DNA of 43,470 bases. Origin: an uncultured Clostridia bacterium. GTDB lineage: Bacteria > Bacillota > Clostridia > Oscillospirales > CAG-272. The notes beneath the pieces are model-generated. The model had not been told where the DNA came from, ran no database searches, and saw only the letters and a program-made list of their open reading frames with translations. Shown here piece after piece: positions 26,484 through 34,165 of this stretch. A program made the position numbers and the translations under genes. Location: positions 1-43,470 of the forward strand of contig CALGCW010000210.1 in the NCBI GenBank assembly GCA_937884385.1, written 5' to 3'. How positions within the stretch are numbered: the first letter of the stretch is position 1; each line of letters begins with the position of its first letter.

Positions 26484-27836
26484 TTACTTCAATTTTTTGG
26501 CCATTTTCATCATAACAAGTAGTTCAACACGGATAAATTGACGCTTACCGTTTGCATGAATAAATTCATATCCGTTTATGCCACACGTCGTTTTTTGAAC
26601 AGACGCGATATATCCTTTTGCGATAATAGCTTCTACATCAAACTCAATTTTATGTTCGGGCCAAGGATCTGCAAATCCTGAAACAGAATCCTCGACAGCG
26701 ACTACAGGCTCAGTTGATGCTTTTTTCTTAACATACTTCATTGCGATCAGCATATCAACCGTAAAGAATGTTGACTGTGCATCTGCACGATAAAGTTTAT
26801 AGCCCTTTATTCCACTTCGGGTTTCATTTTCGATGGACACAAAGCCTCGTGATTTCAGTTTGTCAATATCAAACTCGATATTGTGTTCTTCCCAAGGTGT
26901 AGCGAAACCGGTAGGTGTCATCATAATCGGCTTACCTATAGGTGTTTCAACTATCCTAAGCCTTTCGAGAACCTCTGCCGCAGAAGGACGCTGGTTAGCA
27001 TCAACACTAACCATATCCGAAATCAAAGAGCGAAGTTGCTCGCTTGTTATTCGATCACTAATTTCAATGTCACACCCGCTATTTAAAACAACCCATGGAT
27101 ATATTATCTTACCACTATCTCGACGCCTCTGGAGTTTATCTGTTAATGAAACTGCCCCTGGTAATGTACCTGTAAAGTAAAAATGATATAAAAGTCCAAG
27201 AGAGAATATATCCGTTTTTTCAGAAATATCTTTCTTTAATTCATCACAATTATCCTCAGCGTTAATATATTTCCCAATTTCAGGAGAATAAAAATCTACG
27301 GTTCCAGAAATCTCGTTAGGCACATTGTTTACAAAGAAACACGAATCAAATCCGATCAACTTACATATATACATGCCGGTATGGTCTCTATATACAATGA
27401 CATTTTGAAGCGATATGTCAGCATGTACAATTTTCTTGTTATGCAAAGTAATCAAAGCACCTGCCAACATCTTCATTAAAAACATCTTTTCTTGTTCAGA
27501 CAAATTGTTGTATATGTCATGTACTGAAATTGCATTTTCTACCGACTCAGACACTTCAACATAACAGTTTCCCTCAATAAATTGATCGCATGGAACCAAC
27601 AAGCTCGCACAAGAACACAAGATATTATTTGTGTTTTGACGCATTGCAACGAACTCATCAAATATTTTTTGATTATGCCCAATAGTTTTAGAATCCAATA
27701 TACCATTGTCAATAGGGGCAACCGGTGATAAATATTTTTTCAAAACATACCTTCTGCCGTCTTTAATTGCAAATGCAATTTTCCCGCAAGTACTATTTTC
27801 CCAATCTCCTATTATTTCATATCCGTGTATTGTCAT
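26484..27836 (-). CDS. Kinase-like protein with lost catalytic residues + two C-terminal repeats
   Basis: 450 aa from the ATG at 27836, chosen because GGAG lies eight bases upstream and the start (MTIHGYEI) then matches the sister kinase. The fold is a Ser/Thr kinase, but the catalytic loop reads HADISLQN (Lys replaced by Ser142) and the DFG-equivalent motif reads GFD (metal-binding Asp replaced by Gly162). Activity is therefore likely lost or altered. YYSPE-type and later helices remain (here FYSPEIG). Two copies of the 63-residue GF-x2-PW-x-EH repeat follow at about 312-375 and 387-450. Confidence 0.88.
   Translation of the reverse strand: MTIHGYEIIGDWENSTCGKIAFAIKDGRRYVLKKYLSPVAPIDNGILDSKTIGHNQKIFDEFVAMRQNTNNILCSCASLLVPCDQFIEGNCYVEVSESVENAISVHDIYNNLSEQEKMFLMKMLAGALITLHNKKIVHADISLQNVIVYRDHTGMYICKLIGFDSCFFVNNVPNEISGTVDFYSPEIGKYINAEDNCDELKKDISEKTDIFSLGLLYHFYFTGTLPGAVSLTDKLQRRRDSGKIIYPWVVLNSGCDIEISDRITSEQLRSLISDMVSVDANQRPSAAEVLERLRIVETPIGKPIMMTPTGFATPWEEHNIEFDIDKLKSRGFVSIENETRSGIKGYKLYRADAQSTFFTVDMLIAMKYVKKKASTEPVVAVEDSVSGFADPWPEHKIEFDVEAIIAKGYIASVQKTTCGINGYEFIHANGKRQFIRVELLVMMKMAKKLK
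26657..26713 (-). repeat. 57-bp segment identical to 28635-28691
   Basis: This 57-bp stretch in the pseudokinase-like gene is identical to one in the other kinase gene (28635-28691). It codes for the linker and the start of the last repeat (VEDSVSGFADPWPEH). The flanking DNA is less similar, which suggests recent duplication or gene conversion between the two. Confidence 0.85.
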
Positions 27837-27896
27837 CTGATACTCCAATAAATGCAACTTACTTTTGTTCTAATATGTTCTGACAGAGATAACTGA

Positions 27897-28442
27897 TCAC
27901 ACTCTGTTTGCCATATGTAGAACAATCAACATTTCAGCTTTAATAAATTGACTTGTTCCATCTGCTTTATAGAATGTATAGCCCTTTACGGCATTCATTT
28001 CTGTTCTCTCAGAGCGAACAAATCCTTTCCCCTTTATTACATCGACGTCAAACTTGATGTTATGTTCAGGCCAAGGTTTTGCAAACCCTTTCTTTACGTG
28101 AGGAGTTTTTTCTCGCTTTGGCGCTTTAACTCGCTCTCTATGTTCACGAGGTTCGCGCGGAGCTCTTACTCTCTCTCGAGGCTCACGCGGAGGTCTTTCG
28201 CTTGAAACTGATTTAATTTTATTGCTTATCTTCGTTCCCAAACGTCCAATGGAGCTAAAGAACCCTTTAATAGACTCCTTAATAACAGCAAAATCGGAAA
28301 AAACAATTTTTCCTTCAACGACCTCCGGCTCGCTCTCGTGCTCTCGAACATGAGATTCAGTTGGGCGGTCATAGCCACATACGGCACAGCAAGTGCTCTC
28401 TTCCTCGTTTGAGTTTGAACAGTTTGAACACACCCAACTCAT
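27897..28442 (-). CDS. NZF-type zinc finger + kinase-type repeat protein
   Basis: 181 aa. Zinc finger at residues 1-30 (Trp3, Cys5, Cys8, Asn12, Cys19, Cys22). The middle (about 80-118) is strongly basic and proline-rich (REPRERVRAPREPREHRERV), perhaps binding nucleic acid or acting as a phospho-target. The last 63 residues (GFAKPWPEHNIKFD... to the end) are one copy of the repeat found twice at the ends of both neighbouring kinases. It therefore physically links the zinc-finger set to the kinase set and is the best candidate for an adaptor or substrate. Confidence 0.9.
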   Translation of the reverse strand: MSWVCSNCSNSNEEESTCCAVCGYDRPTESHVREHESEPEVVEGKIVFSDFAVIKESIKGFFSSIGRLGTKISNKIKSVSSERPPREPRERVRAPREPREHRERVKAPKREKTPHVKKGFAKPWPEHNIKFDVDVIKGKGFVRSERTEMNAVKGYTFYKADGTSQFIKAEMLIVLHMANRV

Positions 28443-28464
28443 ATCAATTACCTCTCAATTCAAA

Positions 28465-29856
28465 TTAAACTTTCCGCGCCATCTTTTGTATGATAATCAT
28501 CTCGACACGGATAAACTGACGATTACCGTTTGCACGAATAAATTCATATCCGTTAATTCCGTTCATTGTCTTCTGAACGGTAGCTACATATCCCTTTGCG
28601 ATAATAGCTGCTGTATCAAACTCGATTTTATGCTCGGGCCAAGGATCTGCAAATCCTGAAACAGAATCCTCGACAGCGACTACAGGCTCAGCTGTTGCTT
28701 TTTTCTTAGCATATCCCATTAAGAGTAGAGTGGTAACATTCATAAACTTCTCACAACCATCTGAACGATATAAGCTATACCCATTCACACCCGACAAAGT
28801 CGCGTTTTTGCTAGAGATAAATCCTATTGATTTTAGCTTTTCAACATCAAGCTCGATATTATGTTCTATCCATGGGGATTCAAAACCGCTAGGTAGCGAA
28901 GTTACAATCGCTTCCTTTCTACGAGTATCAGAAACCATCCCGGTATCAGGAGCTTTAAGTCGCAAAAGGACTTCAGATGCTGTAGGACGATCGTTAGGAT
29001 TAATACTAAGCATGTCCGCGATCAGTGATGCATATTTTGTCTCTGTAATTGCAGAACTTATCTTAAGCTCACAACCATTATTAAGCACAACATATGGATA
29101 AATAACCTTGCCCTTGTCCTTGCGTTTTTGCAATTTTTCAGTCAAGGATACCGCTTCAGGAAAATCTCCGGTCAAGTAAAAGTGGTATATTAAGCCTAAA
29201 GAAAAAATATCGGTTTTTTCCGTGATCGTTTTTTTGTTTTCTTCGGAATAATCCTCTGAATTTACATATCTTCCAAGTTCGGGTGAATAATAATCTGGCG
29301 TTCCAACTATCTCATCAGGTTTATTGTCAGTAGGATAACTACTATCAAAGTCAATTAATTTAGCAACATATGTTCCTCTAGGATTTTTAACCAACAAGAC
29401 ATTAGGAAGTTTTAAATCGCTATGAATGATCCCCTTCGCATGAACACTAGCCAAAGCTCCTGCTGCAGTCATCATCAATAGTTTTTTTGTATCAACGGAA
29501 AGCCCATCCAAAACACCTATCATATCATCCTTTGGCACAACACCATCAACAAATTCTGATGCTTCTACAAGTTGATTTCCATCAATGAACTCTTCAGTTG
29601 GAATAATTATATTTCCCCCTGCTCCTGCAATTGTTCGAATACGAGTATTTACAGTTTTTCTACGTTCAACAAAATTGTCAAAAAGCTTTTGATTATGAGC
29701 GATCGTTTTCGCATCTAATGCGCCGTTATTAATCGGTGCGACCACGGTTTGATATTTTTTTAAAAAATATTTCTTACCAGCTTTTAATGCAATGGCGGTT
29801 TTTCCACAGTTGCTATTTTCCCAATCTCCTACTATTTCATATCCGTGTATCGTCAT
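28465..29856 (-). CDS. Ser/Thr protein kinase with two C-terminal repeats
   Basis: 463 aa. The kinase domain is complete: Lys33/34 in YFLKKYQ, HSDLKLPN at 145-152 (Asp147, Lys149, Asn152), DFD at 169-171 with the Mg-binding Asp169, and YYSPELG at 190-196. The glycine loop is reduced (GDWENSNCGKT), but an active enzyme is likely. Repeats of the 63-residue type lie at 324-386 and 401-462. The ATG overlaps the end of the phosphatase gene by 20 bp and has AGGAG upstream, so kinase and phosphatase are co-translated, as in TerY-P triads. Confidence 0.95.
   Translation of the reverse strand: MTIHGYEIVGDWENSNCGKTAIALKAGKKYFLKKYQTVVAPINNGALDAKTIAHNQKLFDNFVERRKTVNTRIRTIAGAGGNIIIPTEEFIDGNQLVEASEFVDGVVPKDDMIGVLDGLSVDTKKLLMMTAAGALASVHAKGIIHSDLKLPNVLLVKNPRGTYVAKLIDFDSSYPTDNKPDEIVGTPDYYSPELGRYVNSEDYSEENKKTITEKTDIFSLGLIYHFYLTGDFPEAVSLTEKLQKRKDKGKVIYPYVVLNNGCELKISSAITETKYASLIADMLSINPNDRPTASEVLLRLKAPDTGMVSDTRRKEAIVTSLPSGFESPWIEHNIELDVEKLKSIGFISSKNATLSGVNGYSLYRSDGCEKFMNVTTLLLMGYAKKKATAEPVVAVEDSVSGFADPWPEHKIEFDTAAIIAKGYVATVQKTMNGINGYEFIRANGNRQFIRVEMIIIQKMARKV
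28635..28691 (-). repeat. 57-bp segment identical to 26657-26713
   Basis: The matching half of the identical 57-bp pair. It lies in the active kinase gene at the same place of the protein (linker plus the beginning of the last repeat). The two genes are separated by the adaptor gene, so the pair reflects duplication of the kinase unit. Confidence 0.85.
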
Positions 29857-31945
29857 CTGTTACTCCTCTCATGTACATGCAATATGTAACATCATATTTG
29901 TCAAAGAGCGCTTTTTGTGTTTCGCAGTTCTCTTTTACACCTTTGGTCTTTTCCTTGAACTCATTGATGAGAGCCTTGGCTTCGTTTGCCAATGCCTCGT
30001 TGATCGCATATTTAGGATCGTCAATAACTGCCAGAATAATATCAACGTATTGACTATCCAAACAAGACTCTCCAGATTCATTAAATGCACACTCTTTATC
30101 TTCGGTTTCCATTTTTGCAATAGCAGCGTTTGCTTCGCTGATAATTGCAAGTTCACCGACGATCTCCGATTTCTCGTCTTCCAAAATGTCAATTTCAGAA
30201 ACAACAAGCTTTCCACTCACGACCATTTCGGTAAGTTTTTGGATATCTTCCTGATTCTTCTCTGCAAGTTTCTTATTCATAAGAATGTAGTCACGTCTCT
30301 GCGCTGTAAGTTTTCTTACGATATCCAATTTTTTAGAACGAATACCGTTAAAGAAACGGAAAAGTTCATCCATCTTATTCTCGCAATTTTCAACAAGTTG
30401 GAGTGCAATATCGTCATAATCGTCGAATGATGTCGGAACACCGATTTCGCTGATATCGTTCAAAAGAGTGGTTAAAGTAGCAACACTAGCATCAAACTCA
30501 GTTCTGTATCTTTGAATCCGAGCTATATAATCATCTGCTGTGATTTGATGTTTGTTTTCTACACCTTCAATACGATGTAAATCAAACTTCTCTAACCAGG
30601 TATCATCACACTCAATAAAGGTTTTGAATTTTATATAGTTAGCTGCGACAACATTGGCAATTGCCGCGACCGATGCGTTAATACGCTGCTTTTCAGTAAA
30701 GATCTTCTCATCAATTGCGTGGATTCTGTCTAAGTATGGAGTATATTTGCCCGCTTTTATATAATCGGAACAATAATCAATAATCCCCTGCTCCGATGAG
30801 AACTTTTCTTTCAAAGATGCTAATTGGCTTGGAAATGTACGTTCACACTCTTCATATGCAGAAACGTAATCCACATCGAGCAGATCTTCCATCTTGTCAA
30901 AATACTCCACCTGCAAAACTCTTATACGATTAAGGCATGCGGTTTTAAACGCTTCATATGTTTCATATCCAAACATCTTCATAGCGATTGTACTACTGTC
31001 ATCATGACGACCATAGTCCAGGAAGAAAGAAGTGAGATATCCACTCATTTTCTCAGTACTGTCAGAGGAGATAGCACCTTCAAGAATTGTTTTCTCGAAT
31101 GCCAACTGAGAGATAAATTTGCCGGAATCAAAGCATCCGTCACTTGCATTAAACAGCACACATGGTTTTTCGAAACTAAAGTAATCACACCTTATATCAA
31201 AATCGGCATTATCGTTAGCCTTGATATAATTTGTCATGCCGCCATCTTTGCCTTCTTGATCTTCCAAAACCTGGCACAATCCGTTTTTCTCCGACCATAC
31301 ATAAGGACGCGAATCACCGGCAGTAAGATAAATAGCTTCTACACAATTCTCCCGTTCTAGATATATCGTTGCACTGAGAGTTGTTCCAAGCAATGCAAGT
31401 CCAGAAAATGATGATTCATAAATCAAATTAGCATTCTTAGCGATCTGCTTAATTTGGGTTTGAATCAATTCCTTAAAATGTTTTCCCAAGACGGTCAAGT
31501 AAGACTTTTTTGTGCTTTCGTTTTCACATGCAGATAATGTTGTAAAAATTTTTTCTGCACTATGTTCCTCACTATAGAGCATCTCATGGAGAACTATGGC
31601 AGTTACTATTCTTGAAGCAAAATATCCGCTTTTCTTCACATTATAGATGTTATCCTTATAACAATCCTTTACTGCAAAAAGTTCAAAAAATGATGTTTTG
31701 ACATAATCTTCAAACACCTTGTTGCTATAGTCCTGATACACCCCCGAAAAAAGTGTGTCCATCAATTTATCGCTGTCAAATATATCTGGAACAATTTTTT
31801 GATGATAGATAGCTGCTGATCCCCCCATTCCATCTGCCACAAAAAATATTTGATTGTCAATATAAGGATACGCATCCTCACCTTTATACACGATAGTGCC
31901 ATCTGGCCGCTTTTTTGATGCCTGCCTATAAACGGTTAATTTCAT
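29837..31945 (-). CDS. PP2C-type protein phosphatase with long helical tail
   Basis: 702 aa. The phosphatase domain fills about 1-330: GEDAY (Asp24), FFVADGMGGSA (Asp38), a GDSRPY motif at 210, NASDGCFDS (Asp269) and HDDSSTI (Asp315/316). All metal ligands of PP2C are thus in place. Residues about 330-700 are long charged helices, probably coiled coils, for oligomers or partner binding. In TerY-P systems a PP2C, a kinase and a VWA protein work together; here two VWA genes precede it and the kinase overlaps its end. Confidence 0.95.
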   Translation of the reverse strand: MKLTVYRQASKKRPDGTIVYKGEDAYPYIDNQIFFVADGMGGSAAIYHQKIVPDIFDSDKLMDTLFSGVYQDYSNKVFEDYVKTSFFELFAVKDCYKDNIYNVKKSGYFASRIVTAIVLHEMLYSEEHSAEKIFTTLSACENESTKKSYLTVLGKHFKELIQTQIKQIAKNANLIYESSFSGLALLGTTLSATIYLERENCVEAIYLTAGDSRPYVWSEKNGLCQVLEDQEGKDGGMTNYIKANDNADFDIRCDYFSFEKPCVLFNASDGCFDSGKFISQLAFEKTILEGAISSDSTEKMSGYLTSFFLDYGRHDDSSTIAMKMFGYETYEAFKTACLNRIRVLQVEYFDKMEDLLDVDYVSAYEECERTFPSQLASLKEKFSSEQGIIDYCSDYIKAGKYTPYLDRIHAIDEKIFTEKQRINASVAAIANVVAANYIKFKTFIECDDTWLEKFDLHRIEGVENKHQITADDYIARIQRYRTEFDASVATLTTLLNDISEIGVPTSFDDYDDIALQLVENCENKMDELFRFFNGIRSKKLDIVRKLTAQRRDYILMNKKLAEKNQEDIQKLTEMVVSGKLVVSEIDILEDEKSEIVGELAIISEANAAIAKMETEDKECAFNESGESCLDSQYVDIILAVIDDPKYAINEALANEAKALINEFKEKTKGVKENCETQKALFDKYDVTYCMYMRGVTDDDTRI

Positions 31946-31968
31946 AAACTTCTCCTTTTATATTAATG

Positions 31969-31996
31969 ATTTTAAAAAAACATAAAACATACTCAA
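31969..31996 (-). promoter_or_regulatory. Possible promoter for phosphatase/kinase genes
   Basis: Minus strand TTGAGT (31991-31996), 16-base spacer, TAAAAT (31969-31974), about 25 bases upstream of the PP2C start codon. The match is moderate and overlaps a terminator-like hairpin, so it could be either. Confidence 0.35.
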
Positions 31997-32005
31997 TCTT
32001 TATGT
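31974..32005 (-). terminator. Terminator-like hairpin upstream of PP2C
   Basis: Minus strand ACATAAA, 12-base loop, TTTATGT, then a run of seven T. The stem is short and A/T-rich, so termination would be partial. It may set a step-down in expression between the VWA genes and the phosphatase/kinase genes. Confidence 0.35.
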
Positions 32006-32030
32006 GCTTTGAAAATCATTAGTTCTTATA

Positions 32031-32069
32031 AACAGTCGGGCAGACGCTTGCCGCATCTGCCCGACTGTT
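32031..32069. repeat. Perfect long stem-loop between VWA and PP2C genes
   Basis: Arms AACAGTCGGGCAGACGC and GCATCTGCCCGACTGTT pair over 17 bases with one G-T (or A-C) position and a five-base loop. The arms are far richer in G+C than the surroundings. There is no T run on either side, so it is not a normal terminator; it may be an mRNA stabilising or processing site. Confidence 0.8.
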
Positions 32070-32110
32070 GTGCCGAATTCATTACCAGACTTGTTGCGGA
32101 TCTATCCTTG

Positions 32111-32800
32111 TTATCCTATCGAACCCACTAAAAGTGCTATAGCTGTATCGATATCTACATTTTCAAGACCTGTTCCCGCAGGGGAAAACGCGGGCCAGTA
32201 TCGATTCCATGCTTGAAGTTCCGTCCAAGGCTCTGCATTGGGAACAAACGCAACCAAACGTCCTGCATTTGGCTGATATGTGCTACCAAGTGTTTGATCG
32301 GTTCCCTCCCACCAAGAACCTAACTGTGCAAGATCTGCAGGCATTTCTCCTGCGGGATAAGAACCACAACCCGCACGAGCATTCAATGGAAGTGCCGGAG
32401 CATCTGAGAACACAAGAATAACATGACGGCGCTTATCACCGCCAGTGGTCCAATCCGATTTAAGTGCGTATGCAATTGCTTCAAGTGCATTTTCAGGCAC
32501 ATCCCCGCCTCCACTAGCCTCAATACTGTTAACAAATGCTTCAAATTCAGAATTTTGATCAGGAAGCACAAAGAACTCAGATTGTTTCATCGGTTCTGTA
32601 TCTCGTCCATAGTCTCTAAACGAGATAACCTTAATTCTAAGCTGTGCTACCTCTTTATCGTTTTCTTCCATCGCATCAAGGAATCTTCGATAAAAAGACA
32701 TAGCGTTTCCTTTAACCTCGTCGATAATTGGGGACATACTACCCGTTGCATCAATACACATCGCAATATCAACATAGTATTCCATTCCCTGTCCTGCCAT
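32111..32800 (-). CDS. TerY-like VWA-domain protein
   Basis: 229 aa, same length and order as the paralog just upstream. The metal site is intact: DIAMCIDATGSMSPIIDE (D-x-T-x-S) at about residues 13-22, SGGGDVPENALEA in the middle, and HVILVFSDAPALPL as the later metal-binding strand. The end region (GRLVAFVPNAEPWTEL, NRYWPAFSPAGTG) is the mark of this family. Strong AGGAGG upstream. With PP2C and kinase downstream it gives the TerY-P order. Confidence 0.95.
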   Translation of the reverse strand: MAGQGMEYYVDIAMCIDATGSMSPIIDEVKGNAMSFYRRFLDAMEENDKEVAQLRIKVISFRDYGRDTEPMKQSEFFVLPDQNSEFEAFVNSIEASGGGDVPENALEAIAYALKSDWTTGGDKRRHVILVFSDAPALPLNARAGCGSYPAGEMPADLAQLGSWWEGTDQTLGSTYQPNAGRLVAFVPNAEPWTELQAWNRYWPAFSPAGTGLENVDIDTAIALLVGSIG

Positions 32801-32888
32801 AATAATACCTCCTAAAATTAAAATATATTTAGTTTTTCTACTTAATTGTGATACAAAAATGCAAAAAAATGTTTATGCAAAATCAATA

Positions 32889-33578
32889 TTAGCCTATTGT
32901 GCCTACAAGGAGATCAATCGCGGCTTGAATATCTACGTTATCAAGACCAGTTCCCGCAGGAGAGAATGCAGGCCAATACCGATTCCATGTCTGCAGTTCT
33001 TTCCAAGGCTCTGCTGCAGGCACAAATGCAACCAATCTCCCCGCCTTCTTACTGTAACTACTTATAAACTCTTGATCAGTGCCTTCCCACCAAGATCCTA
33101 GTTCAGCAAGAGTATTGGGCAGATTTTTGGGATAATTGGGGCATTCGGTTCGTTCCCCAAGTGCCAACGCAGGTGCATCAGAGAACACCAAAATAACGTG
33201 TCGTCTCTTTGCACCCGAGGTTGTCCACTTAGACTTGAGTGCCAAGGCAATAGCTTCAAGTGCGTTTTCAGGGCCATCTCCTCCGCCACAAGCTTCTATA
33301 CCTGCAACAAAGTTTTTAAACGCTGTGCTCTGATCCGGAAGGACAAAGAACTCAGATTCAACCATAGGCTCAGAATCGCATATGTAATCTCTAAAGACAA
33401 TAACCTTGATTCTCAACTCAGAAACTTCCTTATCGTTTTCTTCCATCGAGTCGATAAACTTCTGGTAAAACGACATAGCATTATTTTTTACTTCATCGAT
33501 AATAGGAGCCATACTGCCAGTTGCATCGATACACATAACAATGTCAACACAATATTCTCCCATTTCTTGACCGTTCAT
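32889..33578 (-). CDS. TerY-like VWA-domain protein
   Basis: 229 aa and highly similar to the next gene, so a tandem duplicate. It has DIVMCIDATGSMAPIIDE, GGGDGPENALEA, HVILVFSDAPALALG and the common GRLVAFVPAAEPW and NRYWPAFSPAGTG tail. Four cysteine positions are shared with other copies. GGAGGTG is found before the ATG. The duplicate pair may form a heteromeric metal-sensing unit or serve different partners (for example kinase and pseudokinase). Confidence 0.95.
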   Translation of the reverse strand: MNGQEMGEYCVDIVMCIDATGSMAPIIDEVKNNAMSFYQKFIDSMEENDKEVSELRIKVIVFRDYICDSEPMVESEFFVLPDQSTAFKNFVAGIEACGGGDGPENALEAIALALKSKWTTSGAKRRHVILVFSDAPALALGERTECPNYPKNLPNTLAELGSWWEGTDQEFISSYSKKAGRLVAFVPAAEPWKELQTWNRYWPAFSPAGTGLDNVDIQAAIDLLVGTIG

Positions 33579-33632
33579 GTTTTCACCTCCTGTCGAAATG
33601 GTAATAACGTTTAAAGTTTTGTAACGAAGAGA

Positions 33633-34127
33633 TTACGCATTCTCCTGCTCAAGGAACTGCTGAACAGTCATCATGCCCTTAGCAATCATAAAGAACTTGT
33701 CATTGTACTGATCAACAGTGGAAGCGGATACCATAATCATATACTCAAACAGATCTTCGCTGAGGGTGCTTTCACGATAGCTGGAAGTCAGTCTGAATCT
33801 GATTTCTCCGTCTCTCAAGTCATAGTCGAAAGAACCGTCAACAAGACCATAGTTTGCAGCGCATACTGCAATTGCGCCATCAACACGCTTATCTTCGGGC
33901 ATATTGAAGGGCATAGCCGAGATAAACTGTACGACTTCATTTCTGGGGTTAACTACAACGATGAATTCAACAGGAAGATCATCGCCCTTGACACCGCTCT
34001 TGATAAGAAGCCTGTCTTCGTGATTCTCATATTTCCAATCACGGGTGTCCAACATCTTGGTGAGGGTACCAAACACCTCTTTTGCCTTTTGCATGTTCAT
34101 TTCTTCTGCCATTTTTTGTTCCTCCAA
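33633..34127 (-). CDS. YbjN-like small protein
   Basis: 164 aa. The pattern fits YbjN/type III chaperone-like folds: LDTRDWKYENHEDRLL, a strand VEFIVVVNPRNEVVQFIS, then AIAVCAANYGLVDGSFDYDLRDGEIRFRLT and a final helix that includes MIAKGM. Such proteins often act as chaperones or binding partners. It lies between the AAA protease and the first VWA gene and may be an adaptor for the protease, a suggestion from context only. Strong GGAGG at the start. Confidence 0.75.
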   Translation of the reverse strand: MEEQKMAEEMNMQKAKEVFGTLTKMLDTRDWKYENHEDRLLIKSGVKGDDLPVEFIVVVNPRNEVVQFISAMPFNMPEDKRVDGAIAVCAANYGLVDGSFDYDLRDGEIRFRLTSSYRESTLSEDLFEYMIMVSASTVDQYNDKFFMIAKGMMTVQQFLEQENA

Positions 34128-34136
34128 AAAATTTAA

Positions 34137-34161
34137 TAATAATTGGTCTAACCAAATTATT
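34137..34161 (-). promoter_or_regulatory. Small hairpin between the AAA-protease and YbjN-like genes
   Basis: Inverted repeat TTGGT-3 bases-ACCAA, with further A/T pairing outside, lies just before the YbjN-like gene and is followed on the minus strand by ATTAAATTTTTT. It could be a weak attenuator or terminator that lowers downstream expression. Confidence 0.35.
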
Positions 34162-34165
34162 TTTA

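Noticed and set aside
32031..32069. Rho-independent terminator
   Set aside because: The stem is strong but neither strand has a T run after it.
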